A DNA stretch of 64,000 nt from Streptomyces sp. HmicA12 (GCF_000373565.1 NZ_KB891797.1:530487-594486), one strand, 5' to 3'; numbered from the stretch's first letter, positions 36,966-46,925 are shown. Numbers and translations: made by a program. Notes: generated from the letters alone by a model not told the origin.

Positions 36966-37837
36966 CAACCGGTTCTGGGGCGGGGGCTGTCGTACGGCGG
37001 TTCGGGGTGCGGCGGGCGATCGCCTGCGCCCTGGCCGCCGCGCTGCTCACCGGGTGCGCGCAGTCCGTCGACCCGATCGAGCGGATGGGCAGGAAGGCCG
37101 CGCAGAAGGTCCGCCACCATCCGTCCCCGCCCCCTGCCCCGGCGGCCGGCGCGCCCGCCGCGGACGCCCACCGCCGCTGGGGCCTGACCGCCCCGCTGGC
37201 CCCGGCGCCCCGAGCCCACCGGGTGCTCGCGCCCCGCGCCCGCGGCAAGGTCCCGCCGGTCATCGACCGCGTCCCCACCCGCGACAAGGTCGTCTTCCTC
37301 ACCTATGACGACGGGGCCGAGAAGGACCCCCGCTTCGTCTCCATGGTCCGCGATCTGCGGCTGCCGATCTCGATGTTCCTCACGGACTCCGTCGCGGGCC
37401 CCGGCTACGACCACTTCGGGCAGCTGCGGCGGCTCGGCGCGGGGGTGCAGAACCACACCCTCACCCACCCGTTCCTGCCCGGCCTCGGGTACGTGGAGCA
37501 GCACGCCGAGATCTGCGGCCAGCAGACCCGGATCGCGTCCCGCTTCGGCTCGGCCCCGCGGCTGCTCCGCCCGCCCTACGGCAACTACGACGCGGACACC
37601 CTCCGCGCGGCCGGCGACTGCGGCATCGACGCGATCGTCCTGTGGCGCGCCTCGATGCAGATCAACGACCTCCGCTACGCCGAGGGCGACCGCCTGAGCC
37701 CCGGCGACATCATCCTGACCCACTTCCGCGGCCCGTCCGACCTCAAGGGCACGAGCCTGACGCAGATGACGACGCGCATGCTCCGCCGCATCCAGGAACA
37801 GGGCTTCACGGTGGGACGCCTGGAGGACTACGTCTGA
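36962..37837 (+). CDS. Polysaccharide deacetylase lipoprotein (second of tandem pair)
   Basis: 291 residues from GTG 36962 (4-nt overlap with the preceding gene). Lipobox L-L-T-G-C with Cys32, then a Pro/Ala-rich linker. The NodB motifs are all kept: FLTYDDGAEKDPRF, QNHTLTHPFLPGL, RPPYGNYD, and ILTHFRG. The sequence is clearly a paralogue of the upstream gene, sharing DDGAEKD and the C-terminal GRLEDYV/ARLEDYL ending, so the pair arose by tandem duplication. Followed by a dispersed inverted repeat. Confidence 0.92.
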   Translation: MTTGSGAGAVVRRFGVRRAIACALAAALLTGCAQSVDPIERMGRKAAQKVRHHPSPPPAPAAGAPAADAHRRWGLTAPLAPAPRAHRVLAPRARGKVPPVIDRVPTRDKVVFLTYDDGAEKDPRFVSMVRDLRLPISMFLTDSVAGPGYDHFGQLRRLGAGVQNHTLTHPFLPGLGYVEQHAEICGQQTRIASRFGSAPRLLRPPYGNYDADTLRAAGDCGIDAIVLWRASMQINDLRYAEGDRLSPGDIILTHFRGPSDLKGTSLTQMTTRMLRRIQEQGFTVGRLEDYV

Positions 37838-38081
37838 GGGGTGCGGGGTGCGCTCGGTTCGCGGGCTGCGGGCCGGTGGGGCTTCTCGCGCAGTTCCCCA
37901 CGCCCCTGAGGCATGCGCTGCGCGCAGCTTCCCCTGGGCGAGCGGAGCTCGCTTCCAGGGGCGCGGGGAACTGCGCGAGAAGCCACGACGAGACCCGCAC
38001 CCGGCCGCGATCAGAACCCCCGCGACGCGAAGCCGCACAAGGCCCGGCCCCGCCGAAAATCCCGCCCCGCGCCGGAGGCGA
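37838..38081. repeat. Large dispersed inverted repeat (copy 4) downstream of deacetylases
   Basis: The segments 37880-37908 (GGCTTCTCGCGCAGTTCCCC...) and 37954-37982 are reverse complements over 29 bp with one mismatch. An inner hairpin-forming stretch (GGCGAGCGGAGCTCGC) lies between them. Probably the terminator of the deacetylase operon. The rest of the 400-bp gap before groES holds the heat-shock promoter region described separately; no gene seen. Confidence 0.65.
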
Positions 38082-38155
38082 TTAGCAGTCCGCTTGACCG
38101 AGTGCTAATCGCCGCCATAGTCTCGGCTCTGGCACTCCCCGTAGGAGAGTGCCAA
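38082..38155 (+). promoter_or_regulatory. groES promoter with two CIRCE (HrcA) operators
   Basis: First CIRCE: TTAGCAGTC-N9-GAGTGCTAA (38082-38108), one mismatch to the consensus. Second: CTGGCACTC-N9-GAGTGCCAA (38129-38155). The promoter TTGACC (38094-38099) - 18 bp - TAGTCT (38118-38123) lies with its -35 inside the first operator, and the expected start (about 38130) lies in the second. HrcA bound to either would block transcription. Confidence 0.88.
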
Positions 38156-38252
38156 CAGCGACGGGCAGGTCCGGCACCCGCGACGACGGATCGACCTGGT
38201 CGCCACCTCAGACAGTTAACCCCGTGAGATCTCCGAAGGGGGAGGTCGGATC

Positions 38253-38561
38253 GTGACGACCACCAGCTCCAAGGTTGCCATCAAGCCGCTCGAGGACCGC
38301 ATTGTGGTCCAGCCGCTCGACGCCGAGCAGACCACCGCCTCTGGCCTGGTCATTCCGGACACCGCGAAGGAGAAGCCCCAGGAGGGTGCTGTTCTCGCCG
38401 TGGGCCCGGGCCGCTTCGAGAACGGCGAGCGCCTTCCGCTCGACGTGAAGGTCGGCGACGTCGTGCTTTACAGCAAGTACGGCGGCACCGAGGTCAAGTA
38501 CAACGGCGACGAGTACCTCGTCCTCTCGGCCCGCGACGTCCTCGCGATCGTCGAGAAGTAA
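38253..38561 (+). CDS. groES: Co-chaperonin GroES
   Basis: 102 residues from GTG 38253. Cap of the GroEL folding chamber. The signature [20 protein letters not shown], the mobile loop (about 20-35), [20 protein letters not shown] and [20 protein letters not shown] are present. A leader of about 120 nt separates it from the CIRCE-controlled promoter. groEL1 follows after 160 bp, with a hairpin between them. Confidence 0.97.
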   Translation: MTTTSSKVAIKPLEDRIVVQPLDAEQTTASGLVIPDTAKEKPQEGAVLAVGPGRFENGERLPLDVKVGDVVLYSKYGGTEVKYNGDEYLVLSARDVLAIVEK

Positions 38562-38620
38562 TCCACCGGATTACCCGCTGTACCCGCTTCACCGAAGCGA
38601 CATGCTTTTGCTTTCGATCT

Positions 38621-38666
38621 GCGCCCCTGGCACCCGCGACGTCTACGTAGCCGGGGTCAGGGGCGC
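38621..38666 (+). terminator. Hairpin between groES and groEL1
   Basis: GCGCCCCTG (38621-38629) pairs with CAGGGGCGC (38658-38666). No U tract. It may attenuate read-through so that groES mRNA exceeds groEL mRNA, or mark an RNA-processing site. Confidence 0.5.
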
Positions 38667-38712
38667 GGTTCGTTTCACACCAAGCTTCACCCTAGTTTTC
38701 CGAGAGGGCTGA

Positions 38713-40350
<1,638 letters not shown>

Positions 40351-40364
40351 CCCCAGCTGTTCCT

Positions 40365-40397
40365 GAGGCCCGTCTCCCGGTTCGGGGGGCGGGCCTC
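40365..40397 (+). terminator. Terminator of groES-groEL1
   Basis: GAGGCCCGTCTCCC (40365-40378) pairs with GGGGGGCGGGCCTC (40384-40397) over 14 bp with two G-U pairs; loop GGTTC. It lies between convergent genes. Confidence 0.75.
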
Positions 40398-40437
40398 GCC
40401 TCATTCTCCGGGCAGGCCCGCACCCGAACGCGACGAC

Positions 40438-41211
40438 CTACTGCGGCCCGTACTTCCGCCCCGTCCGCGACGTGACCCCGCCCAGCAGGGCGCGCGGCGT
40501 CACCTTCACGACCCCCATCAGCGCCTTGTACCGCGGGTCCGGGATCGACAGCGACTTGCCCCGCGACAGATCCGCCAGCGCCGCCGCCACCAGCTTGTCG
40601 GCGTCGAGCCACATCCACTTCGGGATGTTGTCCGTGCCCATGCCGGCCCGCTGGTGGAACTCGGTGCGTACGAAGCCGGGGCACAGTGCCATCAGGCGCA
40701 CGCCGGTCCCGGCCAGGTCCTTCGCCGCGCCCTGCGTGAACTGCACGACCCAGGCCTTCGAGGCGCCGTACGTGCCGCGCGGGACGAACGCCGCCACCGA
40801 CGCCACGTTCACCACGCCGCCGCGCCCGCGCTCGCGCATCGCCGAGGTCGCCGCCGACGTCAGCCGCAGCACCGCCTCGCAGTGCACCTTCAGCATGGTC
40901 AGCTCGTCGGCCATGGGGACTTCCAGGTACTGGCCCTTGTTGCCGAACCCGGCGTTGTTGACCAGCAGGTCGACCGCGTTCTTGCGGTCCTTCAGCCGCT
41001 CCTCGACGGCCGCGATGCCGTCGTCCGTGGCGAGGTCGGCGGTCAGCACCTCGGCCTCGATGCCGTGCCGGTCGTGCAGTTCGGTCGCCTGGTCCTGGAG
41101 ACGCTTCGTGTCCCGCGCGACGAGGACCAGGTTGTGGCCGTCCGCGGCCAGGCGCCTGGCGAACGCGGCGCCGATGCCCGCGGTGGATCCGGTGATCAGT
41201 GCCGTAGTCAT
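40438..41211 (-). CDS. Short-chain dehydrogenase/reductase
   Basis: 257 residues from ATG 41211. Classical SDR: cofactor motif TGSTAGIGAAFARRLA (T-G-x-x-x-G-I-G), DLLVNNAGFGNKG, catalytic Ser in NVASVAAFV, and Y-G-A-S-K (Tyr and Lys). An Arg after the second beta strand (VARDTKRL) suggests NADP(H). Substrate unknown; probably an alcohol or ketone. Convergent with groEL1; a transposon fragment lies behind its start. Confidence 0.92.
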   Translation of the reverse strand: MTTALITGSTAGIGAAFARRLAADGHNLVLVARDTKRLQDQATELHDRHGIEAEVLTADLATDDGIAAVEERLKDRKNAVDLLVNNAGFGNKGQYLEVPMADELTMLKVHCEAVLRLTSAATSAMRERGRGGVVNVASVAAFVPRGTYGASKAWVVQFTQGAAKDLAGTGVRLMALCPGFVRTEFHQRAGMGTDNIPKWMWLDADKLVAAALADLSRGKSLSIPDPRYKALMGVVKVTPRALLGGVTSRTGRKYGPQ

Positions 41212-41240
41212 GCGACCAGGTTAGTGACGGCCCCGGCGGC

Positions 41241-41350
41241 TCAGTGATGCGCATGATCACCGGAGGGCGGCCGCCCCGCCCGCTGCCCCTTGTCGACCAC
41301 CACGAACTGCCCCATCATGCCGCCGTCCTCGTGGTACAGCAGATGGCATT
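41241..41350 (-). pseudogene. Multicopper oxidase C-terminal remnant
   Basis: About 36 codons ending at the stop 41241-41243. They read CHLLYHEDGGMMGQFVVVDK and a His-containing tail (GDHAHH). C-H-x-x-x-H-x-x-x-x-M is the type 1 copper site (HCHxxxHxxxxM) that closes multicopper oxidases. Everything before the first Cys is missing: the TnpB element abuts the codon for the second residue of the motif. The rest of the gene is not found on the far side of the element, so the upstream part was deleted. Confidence 0.75.
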
Positions 41351-42668
41351 GACATCCTCCCTCTCTGCGGGACAGGGATTCCAACCCGGGTGAGGGGTTG
41401 AGGTTCACGGGCGTTCGAACGGCCTCGGGCCGTTGTCGCCCCTCCGGCACCGGCGCTGCTACGCCGGGGGCGGGGGATCCCGCCCTGTCCTGCCGCGACA
41501 TTGATGGCTGCGTTCTCATCCGCGTTACAGGTGAACCCGCAGGACACGCAGACGAACTCGGCTTGGCTCTTGCGCGAGTTCTTCTCTATCCGACCGCAGG
41601 CACTGCAGCGCAGACTCGTGTAGGGAGCCGGTACATCTTCAACCCGGCCCGGGGCCTTGTCCTCGGTGCGTCGGCGCAGCAGGCCCCAGCCTTGCGCAAG
41701 GATCAATCGATTCAGACCAGCCTTCTGGCGTACGCGCTTACCGGGGCGCTCGATGGTTCCCCTCGCGGAGGCGGTCATGTTCTTGATGTTCAACTGCTCG
41801 AACCGGATCAGCCCGTAGGTCCGGGCCAGCATCGTGGAGGTCTTCTCGCACCAGCCCTTGCGTCTGTTCGCCTCCCGAGCTTTGAGCTGAGCCACTTTCT
41901 CGTACGAGGCTGCCTTCTGTTCGCTGTTCTTCGGCGCTCGGGCGGCTCGCCGCTCGTGCTTGCGTACCTGGGCGCGTTCCTTGATGGTCAGTTGCGGGCA
42001 GTTCAGGTGCCGCCCGTCGGAGAGGGCGGCGGTGATGGTTACGCCCCGGTCGATGCCGATCACTTCACCAAGGGCTGGCTTGTCGACTGGCTCGGGGATG
42101 ACGGCGAACGCGATGTGCCACTGATTGTTCTTGAACGTGACGCGGAGTGTCTTGGCCTGCGGCAGCTCCCTGCCCTTGCCTTGGACGCTGAGCCGAAAGC
42201 GGACCCAGCCGCACCCGGGCACTTTCACCTGCGCCCATCGCCGGTTGAGCTTCTGCACCACCACCGAGCGGGCCATCACTTGTTTGCCCTTGGCGTTCAG
42301 CTTCGGGGCGCCGGTCGTCGTGAACTCTGGCAGTCGGTCGGTACCGATGACCCGAAAGCCCTCATGCGTGAACTTCTTGCGCCATGTTGGTTCGCCGAAT
42401 CCAGACGTGAACCGGGCGCTCTTGGCCTTGGCGAAGTCCTTTAACGCCTGTTGTTGCACGTCGGCATTTCCCGCGCCCAGCCACGCGTTCTCCCGCCGAG
42501 ACTCAGTCAGTTGACGGCACTGCTCGGCAAACCCCGGTGCCGTACTACGCCCGGAGCCCAGTGCGCATGCTGCTCGACTGCCAAGTTCCATACATACCGG
42601 GCACGCGAGCAGTGTCCGCGCATGATGCGCGCCTGCTCACTCGTCGGGTACATCCGAAACCGTGCCAT
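41257..42668 (-). pseudogene. tnpB: tnpB (IS605 OrfB, RNA-guided nuclease family), frameshifted
   Basis: The true N-terminus starts at ATG 42668 (MARFRMYPTSEQARIMRGHC, then VWNLAVEQHAHWAPG) but shifts frame near 42550; a one-base deletion fits. The remaining about 430 codons are open: RuvC Asp in GIDRGVTITAAL, Glu in LIRFEQLNIKNM, zinc ribbon CSACG...CVSCG, and the last Asp in CNADENAAINV. The catalytic D-E-D set is thus intact; only the N-terminal frame is broken. The frame runs through the element's right end into host DNA, so the usual stop seems lost. An internal start (ATG 42591) could give a truncated protein. Confidence 0.8.
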
Positions 42669-42860
42669 GCGGCGAACCTAGTCAGCACGTTCCCCGCCCG
42701 CCTGCTTTGTCGAAATCCATCACCCGAGCGAGTGACCTGGTTCTGCTGTCGCGCATGCGGGCCGATGCTGCCCCGTGCGGGGTTGGAATCGCCCTGCCGG
42801 TGTTGCCGCGGCGGGTACGACTGGGGCGACTCTGGATCCGCGTCCGATTCCAACCCTCGT
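41349..42860 (-). mobile_element. IS200/IS605-type element carrying a tnpB remnant
   Basis: The right end is clear: on the minus strand the tnpB 3' region runs into the hairpin TCCCT...AGGGA (41358-41378) and ends GGATGTCAA at about 41349, the usual end of such elements, directly against the multicopper oxidase remnant. The left end is uncertain. GATTCCAACCC occurs at 41377-41387 and again at 42846-42856, with an inverted copy at 42780-42790, suggesting the left boundary lies near 42860. No tnpA is present. The omega-RNA would span the tnpB 3' end and this right end. Confidence 0.65.
42780..42856. repeat. Inverted repeat GGGTTGGAATC / GATTCCAACCC
   Basis: GGGTTGGAATC at 42780-42790 and its exact complement at 42846-42856 enclose 55 bp. 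The same 11-mer lies in the right end of the tnpB element (41377-41387). Probably part of the left end, or a second relic end of a related element. Confidence 0.5.
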
Positions 42861-42916
42861 ACACCGCAAGGTCGTTCCCCGTGGAATCTCAGGATCCGTA
42901 CGTGGGCAGCCGCATT

Positions 42917-43585
42917 TCATGAGCCGTACTTCGCCACGTACTCCCGCGCCGCCTTCAGCTCCTCGGGGTGCAGGGCGTCCCCGGCCGCGAGCATCCGCGG
43001 CAGCAGCGTCCGCTCCGTCGTCACCGCGCGGAACGCGAGCCGCACCGTCACCTCGTGGTCAGGACGGTGCACGACCTCGATCGGGTCCCCGGCCCGGATC
43101 TCGCCCGGCTCGATCACCCGCAGGTACGCGCCCGGCGCCCCCTCCTGCGTGAACCGCTTGACCCAGCCCTGCTCCCCGACATGCTCCTGGAACGTCCGGC
43201 ACGGGATACGGCTCGACGTCACCTCCAGGACCACGTCGGGACCGATCCGCCAGCGCTCGCCGATCAGCGCGCCCGTGACGTCGAGGCCCTCGGTGGTCAG
43301 GTTCTCGCCGAAGGCGCCGCTGGGTATCGCCCGGCCCAGCGCCTGCCCCCAGGCGTCCAGGTCCTCGCGCGCGTACGCGTAGACCGCCTGGTCGTCGCCG
43401 CCGTGGTGCTTCTTCGAGCACACCGCGTCGCCCGCGAGCCCGCTTCCGCCGACGCCCTTGGGGCCGGGCGCGGCGACCCGCACGGGCCCCTCGACCGGCT
43501 GCTTGTCGATACCGGAGAGGCCCTCGGCCTGGTCGGTGTACTCCACGGCCTTGGCGCGACCCAGATTGAGAGACAGAAGCTTCAT
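42917..43585 (-). CDS. MOSC domain protein (YiiM-like)
   Basis: 222 residues from ATG 43585. MOSC domain about 15-165: VGGSGLAGDAVCSKKHHGGD, QAVYAYAREDLDAWG, GAFGENLTTEGLDVTGALIG and the conserved Cys in RIPCRTF. Related proteins bind molybdenum cofactor and reduce N-hydroxylated compounds or act in sulfur-carrier roles. A C-terminal 3-alpha region follows (RMLAAGDALHPEELKAAREY). It is divergent from a LysR gene that may control it. Confidence 0.88.
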   Translation of the reverse strand: MKLLSLNLGRAKAVEYTDQAEGLSGIDKQPVEGPVRVAAPGPKGVGGSGLAGDAVCSKKHHGGDDQAVYAYAREDLDAWGQALGRAIPSGAFGENLTTEGLDVTGALIGERWRIGPDVVLEVTSSRIPCRTFQEHVGEQGWVKRFTQEGAPGAYLRVIEPGEIRAGDPIEVVHRPDHEVTVRLAFRAVTTERTLLPRMLAAGDALHPEELKAAREYVAKYGS

Positions 43586-43642
43586 GACCAGAACGCTACG
43601 GGACCCGAACCAAAGCCGCTACGCATTATTCGCCGCCTTCCC

Positions 43643-43661
43643 CAAGTCAGGCTTATGCTTG
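43643..43661. promoter_or_regulatory. LysR-type site and leaderless -10 between MOSC and lysR genes
   Basis: CAAG-N11-CTTG (43643-43661) fits the loose inverted pattern of LysR boxes. TATGCT (43654-43659) ends 6 nt before the GTG start of the LysR gene and lies inside this site, suggesting a leaderless, self-regulated transcript. Confidence 0.4.
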
Positions 43662-43665
43662 AGAG

Positions 43666-44574
43666 GTGATCGAAGCCCGCCACCTCCGCGTCCTGCGCGC
43701 CGTCGCCGCCACCGGCTCCTTCTCGGCGGCCGCCCGTGAGCTGGGCTGCACCCAGCCCGCGGTCAGCCAGCAGATGAAGGCCCTGGAGTCCTCGGCGGGC
43801 ACCCCGCTGCTGATCCGCACCGGACGCGAGATGCGGCTGACCCAGGCGGGCGAGGCGCTCGTCCGGCACGCCGCGGGCATCCTCGCCGGGCTCACCGCCG
43901 CGGAGGAGGAGGTCGCCGCGATCGCGGGCCTGCGCGCGGGCCGGGTCCGGCTCGTGTCCTTCCCGAGCGGCAGCTCGACCCTCGTGCCCACGGCGCTCGC
44001 CGCCCTGCGCACCGAGCACCCGGGCACCCGCGTCTCGCTCGTCGAGGCCGAACCGCCGCGCTCGGTGGAGATGCTGCGCGAGGGCGACTGCGACGTCGCG
44101 CTCGCCTTCCGGTACGAGGGCGCCCAGGCGGCGGAGGACTGGGACGACCTCGTCGTACGTCCCCTGCTCGCCGACCGCCTCGTGGGTCTGGTCCCCGAGG
44201 GGCACGCGTTGGCCGCGGCCGGCTCCGTCACCATCGACGCCTTCGCCGACGAGTCGTGGATCGCGGGCTGCCCGCGCTGCCGCCGCCAGCTGGTCGAGGT
44301 GTGCCGGGGTGCCGGGTTCGCCCCGCGCATCGATTTCGCGACGGACGACTACCCGGCGGTGGTCGGGCTCGTCGGCGCCGGGCTCGGCGTGGCGGTCCTG
44401 CCCGAACTGGCAATCGAGTCCGTTCGGCCCAAGGGTGCACGCACAGTGACGGTCGAGCCGGCCGTGCAGCGCGAGATCGTGGCGCTCACGCTGCCCGATC
44501 TGGCCCAGGTGCCGGCCGTGGCCGCGACCCTCGACCATCTGGCCAGGGCCGCCGGCAAGGCCGCCACCCGCTGA
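43666..44574 (+). CDS. LysR family transcriptional regulator
   Basis: 302 residues from GTG 43666, MIEARHLRVLRAVAATGSFS. Winged HTH about 2-60 (SAAARELGCTQPAVSQQMKA), linker helix, then the periplasmic-binding-like effector domain (about 90-295; LPDLAQVPAVAATLDHLARA at the end). Starts 80 bp from the divergent MOSC gene. The effector is unknown. Convergent with whiD across a hairpin. Confidence 0.92.
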   Translation: MIEARHLRVLRAVAATGSFSAAARELGCTQPAVSQQMKALESSAGTPLLIRTGREMRLTQAGEALVRHAAGILAGLTAAEEEVAAIAGLRAGRVRLVSFPSGSSTLVPTALAALRTEHPGTRVSLVEAEPPRSVEMLREGDCDVALAFRYEGAQAAEDWDDLVVRPLLADRLVGLVPEGHALAAAGSVTIDAFADESWIAGCPRCRRQLVEVCRGAGFAPRIDFATDDYPAVVGLVGAGLGVAVLPELAIESVRPKGARTVTVEPAVQREIVALTLPDLAQVPAVAATLDHLARAAGKAATR

Positions 44575-44581
44575 GCGCGGG

Positions 44582-44607
44582 CGTGGGCGCACCGGAGTGC
44601 GCCCACG
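44582..44607. terminator. Bidirectional hairpin between lysR and whiD
   Basis: CGTGGGCGCA (44582-44591) and TGCGCCCACG (44598-44607), a perfect 10-bp stem with a 6-nt loop, placed 8 bp after one stop and 26 bp from the convergent one. Confidence 0.7.
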
Positions 44608-44632
44608 GGTGAAGAGGCGGAGAAACGTTCCT

Positions 44633-44974
44633 TCAGTTGTGCGAGGCAGTGGCCGGCGCCTGCGCGCCACCCGCCGCCGACGCCGTGACGAGCCGGTTGC
44701 GGGCCCGCCCCATCAGCTCTTCGCGCTCGTCCTCGGTGAGCCCGCCCCACACGCCGTACGGCTCACGCACCTGTAGCGCGTGAGCAGCGCACTCCGCGCG
44801 CACCGGGCACCGCATGCAGACCTCCTTGGCCGAGGTCTCACGGGCGCTGCGTGCGGCACCCCGCTCGCCCTCGGGGTGGAAGAAGAGCGAACTGTCGACC
44901 CCGCGGCAGGCCGCGAGCAGCTGCCAGTCCCACAGATCTGCGTTCGGTCCGGGAAGGCGGGAGAAATCTGCCAT
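44633..44974 (-). CDS. whiD: WhiB-like iron-sulfur regulator WhiD
   Basis: 113 residues from ATG 44974 (AAGGGGA upstream), starting MADFSRLPGPNADLWDWQLL. Cysteines C23, C53, C56 and C62 (C-x29-C-x2-C-x5-C) hold a [4Fe-4S] cluster, and G-V-W-G-G (74-78) is the family turn. The sequence agrees with what I remember of S. coelicolor WhiD, needed for late sporulation septation and spore maturation and binding the primary sigma factor. The adjacent divergent bldM supports the identity. The C-terminal tail is Ala-rich and variable. Confidence 0.92.
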   Translation of the reverse strand: MADFSRLPGPNADLWDWQLLAACRGVDSSLFFHPEGERGAARSARETSAKEVCMRCPVRAECAAHALQVREPYGVWGGLTEDEREELMGRARNRLVTASAAGGAQAPATASHN

Positions 44975-45367
44975 TGGTGTGTCCCCTTGTAGCCGTTGTG
45001 ACGCGGATACGGTGCCCATGACCGTACATCTACTGTCTAAGGAGATGAAAATATGACTCATTGCGAATCTAGCCACAGACACCAGCAAAAGGGAAGAAAA
45101 GGCGCTAAATGGGGCATAGCTTGTGATGAAACCTTGAGGGTCTGTCGCGCTGCCCCCGCTGTGTACGGCCCCTCACGTAGAGTGCCGAACTAGGCCGTCC
45201 GACCCGTAACTCTTTCGAGTGACCGTCGTTGAGAAGTGCGGAGGCGGTTGAAAGCACAAGCGCTCGGGCATCTGTCCGAAACTGCTTGTGAGTGTCGACC
45301 GCACAGGTGACGATTTCGTACCAGCCTGGAGGCTCAAGGTGACGCGCATCAGCTGCGGAGGACGGTC
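44975..45367. promoter_or_regulatory. Divergent whiD-bldM regulatory region
   Basis: 393 bp without a gene. It holds the sigma-BldN promoter for bldM (see next entry), an interrupted repeat ACTC-TTTC-GAGT (45209-45220) between its -35 and -10, and, close to whiD, the AT-richer stretch AAAATATGACTCATTGCGAA (about 45048-45067). Parts of the latter (AAATATGAC, TCATTGCG) recur at 51915-51940. Confidence 0.6.
45205..45232 (+). promoter_or_regulatory. Sigma-BldN promoter of bldM
   Basis: CGTAAC (45205-45210), 16-bp spacer, CGTTGA (45227-45232): an exact match to the sigma-BldN consensus as I recall it. bldM is an established direct BldN target. The leader to the bldM start would be about 130 nt. 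Confidence 0.85.
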
Positions 45368-45979
45368 ATGACATCCGTCCTCGTCTGCGACGACTCCCCG
45401 CTTGCCCGAGAGGCGCTGCGCCGCGCGGTCGCGACCGTGCCCGGCGTCGAGCGCGTGACGACCGCGGCCAACGGCGAGGAAGTCCTCCGCCGCTGGGGCG
45501 CCGACCGCTCGGACCTGATTCTTATGGACGTGCGCATGCCGGGGCTCGGCGGCGTCGAGACGGTCCGCCGGCTCCTGTCCGCCGACCCCGGTGCGCGCAT
45601 CATCATGCTCACCGTGGCCGAGGACCTGGACGGCGTGGCCCTCGCGGTCGCCGCCGGCGCCCGCGGCTATCTGCACAAGGACGCCTCGCGCGCCGAACTG
45701 CGTGCCACGGTGACGCAGGCGCTCGCCGACCCGACGTGGCGGCTCGCCCCGCGCCGGCTCCGCTCCGCGGAGATGGGTGCGGCGCCGACGCTCACGGCGC
45801 GTGAGATCCAGGTGCTCGAGGGCATGAGTCACGGTCGGTCCAACGCGGAGATCGGGCGCGAGCTCTTCCTCTCGGAGGACACCGTGAAGACGCACGCGCG
45901 CCGGTTGTTCAAGAAGCTCGGTGCGTCCGACCGGGCGCACGCGGTGGCGCTCGGGTTCCGTTGGGGCCTGGTCCGGTAG
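45368..45979 (+). CDS. bldM: Response regulator BldM
   Basis: 203 residues from ATG 45368 (GGAG 7-8 nt upstream). Receiver domain about 1-118 with D8, D9 and D54 ([10 protein letters not shown]) and Lys in GYLHKDAS; NarL/FixJ HTH about 138-203 ([35 protein letters not shown]). BldM controls aerial hyphae genes as a homodimer and late sporulation genes as a heterodimer with WhiI. The neighbouring whiD and the sigma-BldN promoter confirm the identity. It has no sensor kinase nearby, as expected for this orphan regulator. Confidence 0.95.
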   Translation: MTSVLVCDDSPLAREALRRAVATVPGVERVTTAANGEEVLRRWGADRSDLILMDVRMPGLGGVETVRRLLSADPGARIIMLTVAEDLDGVALAVAAGARGYLHKDASRAELRATVTQALADPTWRLAPRRLRSAEMGAAPTLTAREIQVLEGMSHGRSNAEIGRELFLSEDTVKTHARRLFKKLGASDRAHAVALGFRWGLVR

Positions 45980-46007
45980 AGATCCCCCGTCGGCCGGCTG
46001 CGGCTTG

Positions 46008-46076
46008 CGTCGTGGCTGGTCGCGCCCCGTGGCGGAGCCGCCAAAGGATGGAGCCTGGCGCCCCTTGCGGGGCGCG
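46008..46076 (+). terminator. Dispersed hairpin repeat (copy 5) after bldM
   Basis: The opening block TCGTGGCTGGTCGCG is shared with the other copies. It diverges in the middle (with the hairpin GGCGGAGCCGCC) and ends in GCGCCCC-TTGC-GGGGCGC (46058-46075). Likely the bldM terminator. Confidence 0.55.
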
Positions 46077-46187
46077 CGGGACTCCACTCCCACGTTTCGT
46101 GGAAGATGCCGCATCCTTGGAGGTGTGGAGTTCCTCGGGGACGACGAGTCGGGCGAGCAGGGTCAGCGAGAGGGGAGGGTGCAGCGG

Positions 46188-46898
46188 ATGAGTTCCGGCG
46201 CACCTGCCCAGAACGCATCGGGCGCCTCTGGCGCATCAGCGCATAACGCTTCGGTGCACAACCAGGGGCGTGGTGCCGCGGACCGCGCGTCGACAGGGCA
46301 CCATGGACCGATGCGCGACGACGAGGCAGCGGCCCAGCAGGGGGTCATCGGCACGCTCGTCGGCCGCGCCGTCGACGGCGACGCGCAGGCGACGCACGAC
46401 CTGCTCGCGCACGTCCACCCCCTCGCCATCCGCTACTGCCGTACGCGGCTGTCCCGGCTGCCGGGCGACGCCCGGCACTTCGTCGAGGACCTCGCCCAGG
46501 AAGTCTGTGTCGCGGTACTGCTCGCGCTGCCGCGCTACAAGGACACCGGGCGGCCCTTCGAGGCGTTCGTCTTCGCCATCGCCGCGCACAAGGTCGCCGA
46601 CCTGCAGCGCGCGGCCATGCGCGGGCCCGGCTCCACGGCCGTGCCGTCCGACGAGATGCCGGAGCGGCCCGACGACTCCCTCGGCCCGGAGGAGCGGGCG
46701 CTGCTGAGCAGCGACGCGGAGTGGGCCAAGAAGCTCCTCGCCAACCTCCCGGAGAACCAGCGGGAGCTGCTGCTCCTGCGGATCGCCGTCGGGCTCACCG
46801 CGGAGGAGACCGGGCAGATGTTGGGCATGTCACCCGGCGCCGTGCGCGTGGCGCAGCACCGGGCGCTGAGCCGCCTGCGGGCGCTCGCCGAGCAGTAG
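46188..46898 (+). CDS. ECF-type RNA polymerase sigma factor (SigD/ShbA-like)
   Basis: 236 residues from ATG 46188 (GGAGGG upstream); an internal ATG at 46311 would remove a 41-residue, Ala/Ser/Asn-rich disordered N-terminus. Sigma-2 about 60-125 ([36 protein letters not shown]), sigma-4 about 175-230 ([37 protein letters not shown]). The position between bldM and guaB matches SigD of mycobacteria (next to guaB2/guaB3) and, I believe, ShbA, the streptomycete factor that transcribes hrdB. That last identity is not certain. No anti-sigma gene is adjacent. Confidence 0.85.
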   Translation: MSSGAPAQNASGASGASAHNASVHNQGRGAADRASTGHHGPMRDDEAAAQQGVIGTLVGRAVDGDAQATHDLLAHVHPLAIRYCRTRLSRLPGDARHFVEDLAQEVCVAVLLALPRYKDTGRPFEAFVFAIAAHKVADLQRAAMRGPGSTAVPSDEMPERPDDSLGPEERALLSSDAEWAKKLLANLPENQRELLLLRIAVGLTAEETGQMLGMSPGAVRVAQHRALSRLRALAEQ

Positions 46899-46925
46899 CG
46901 GGTAGTAGCACACGACCCCGGCCGC

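Noticed and set aside
44583..44606. tRNA-like or small RNA gene between lysR and whiD
   Set aside because: Only a simple 10-bp hairpin is present, which is explained as a terminator between convergent genes.
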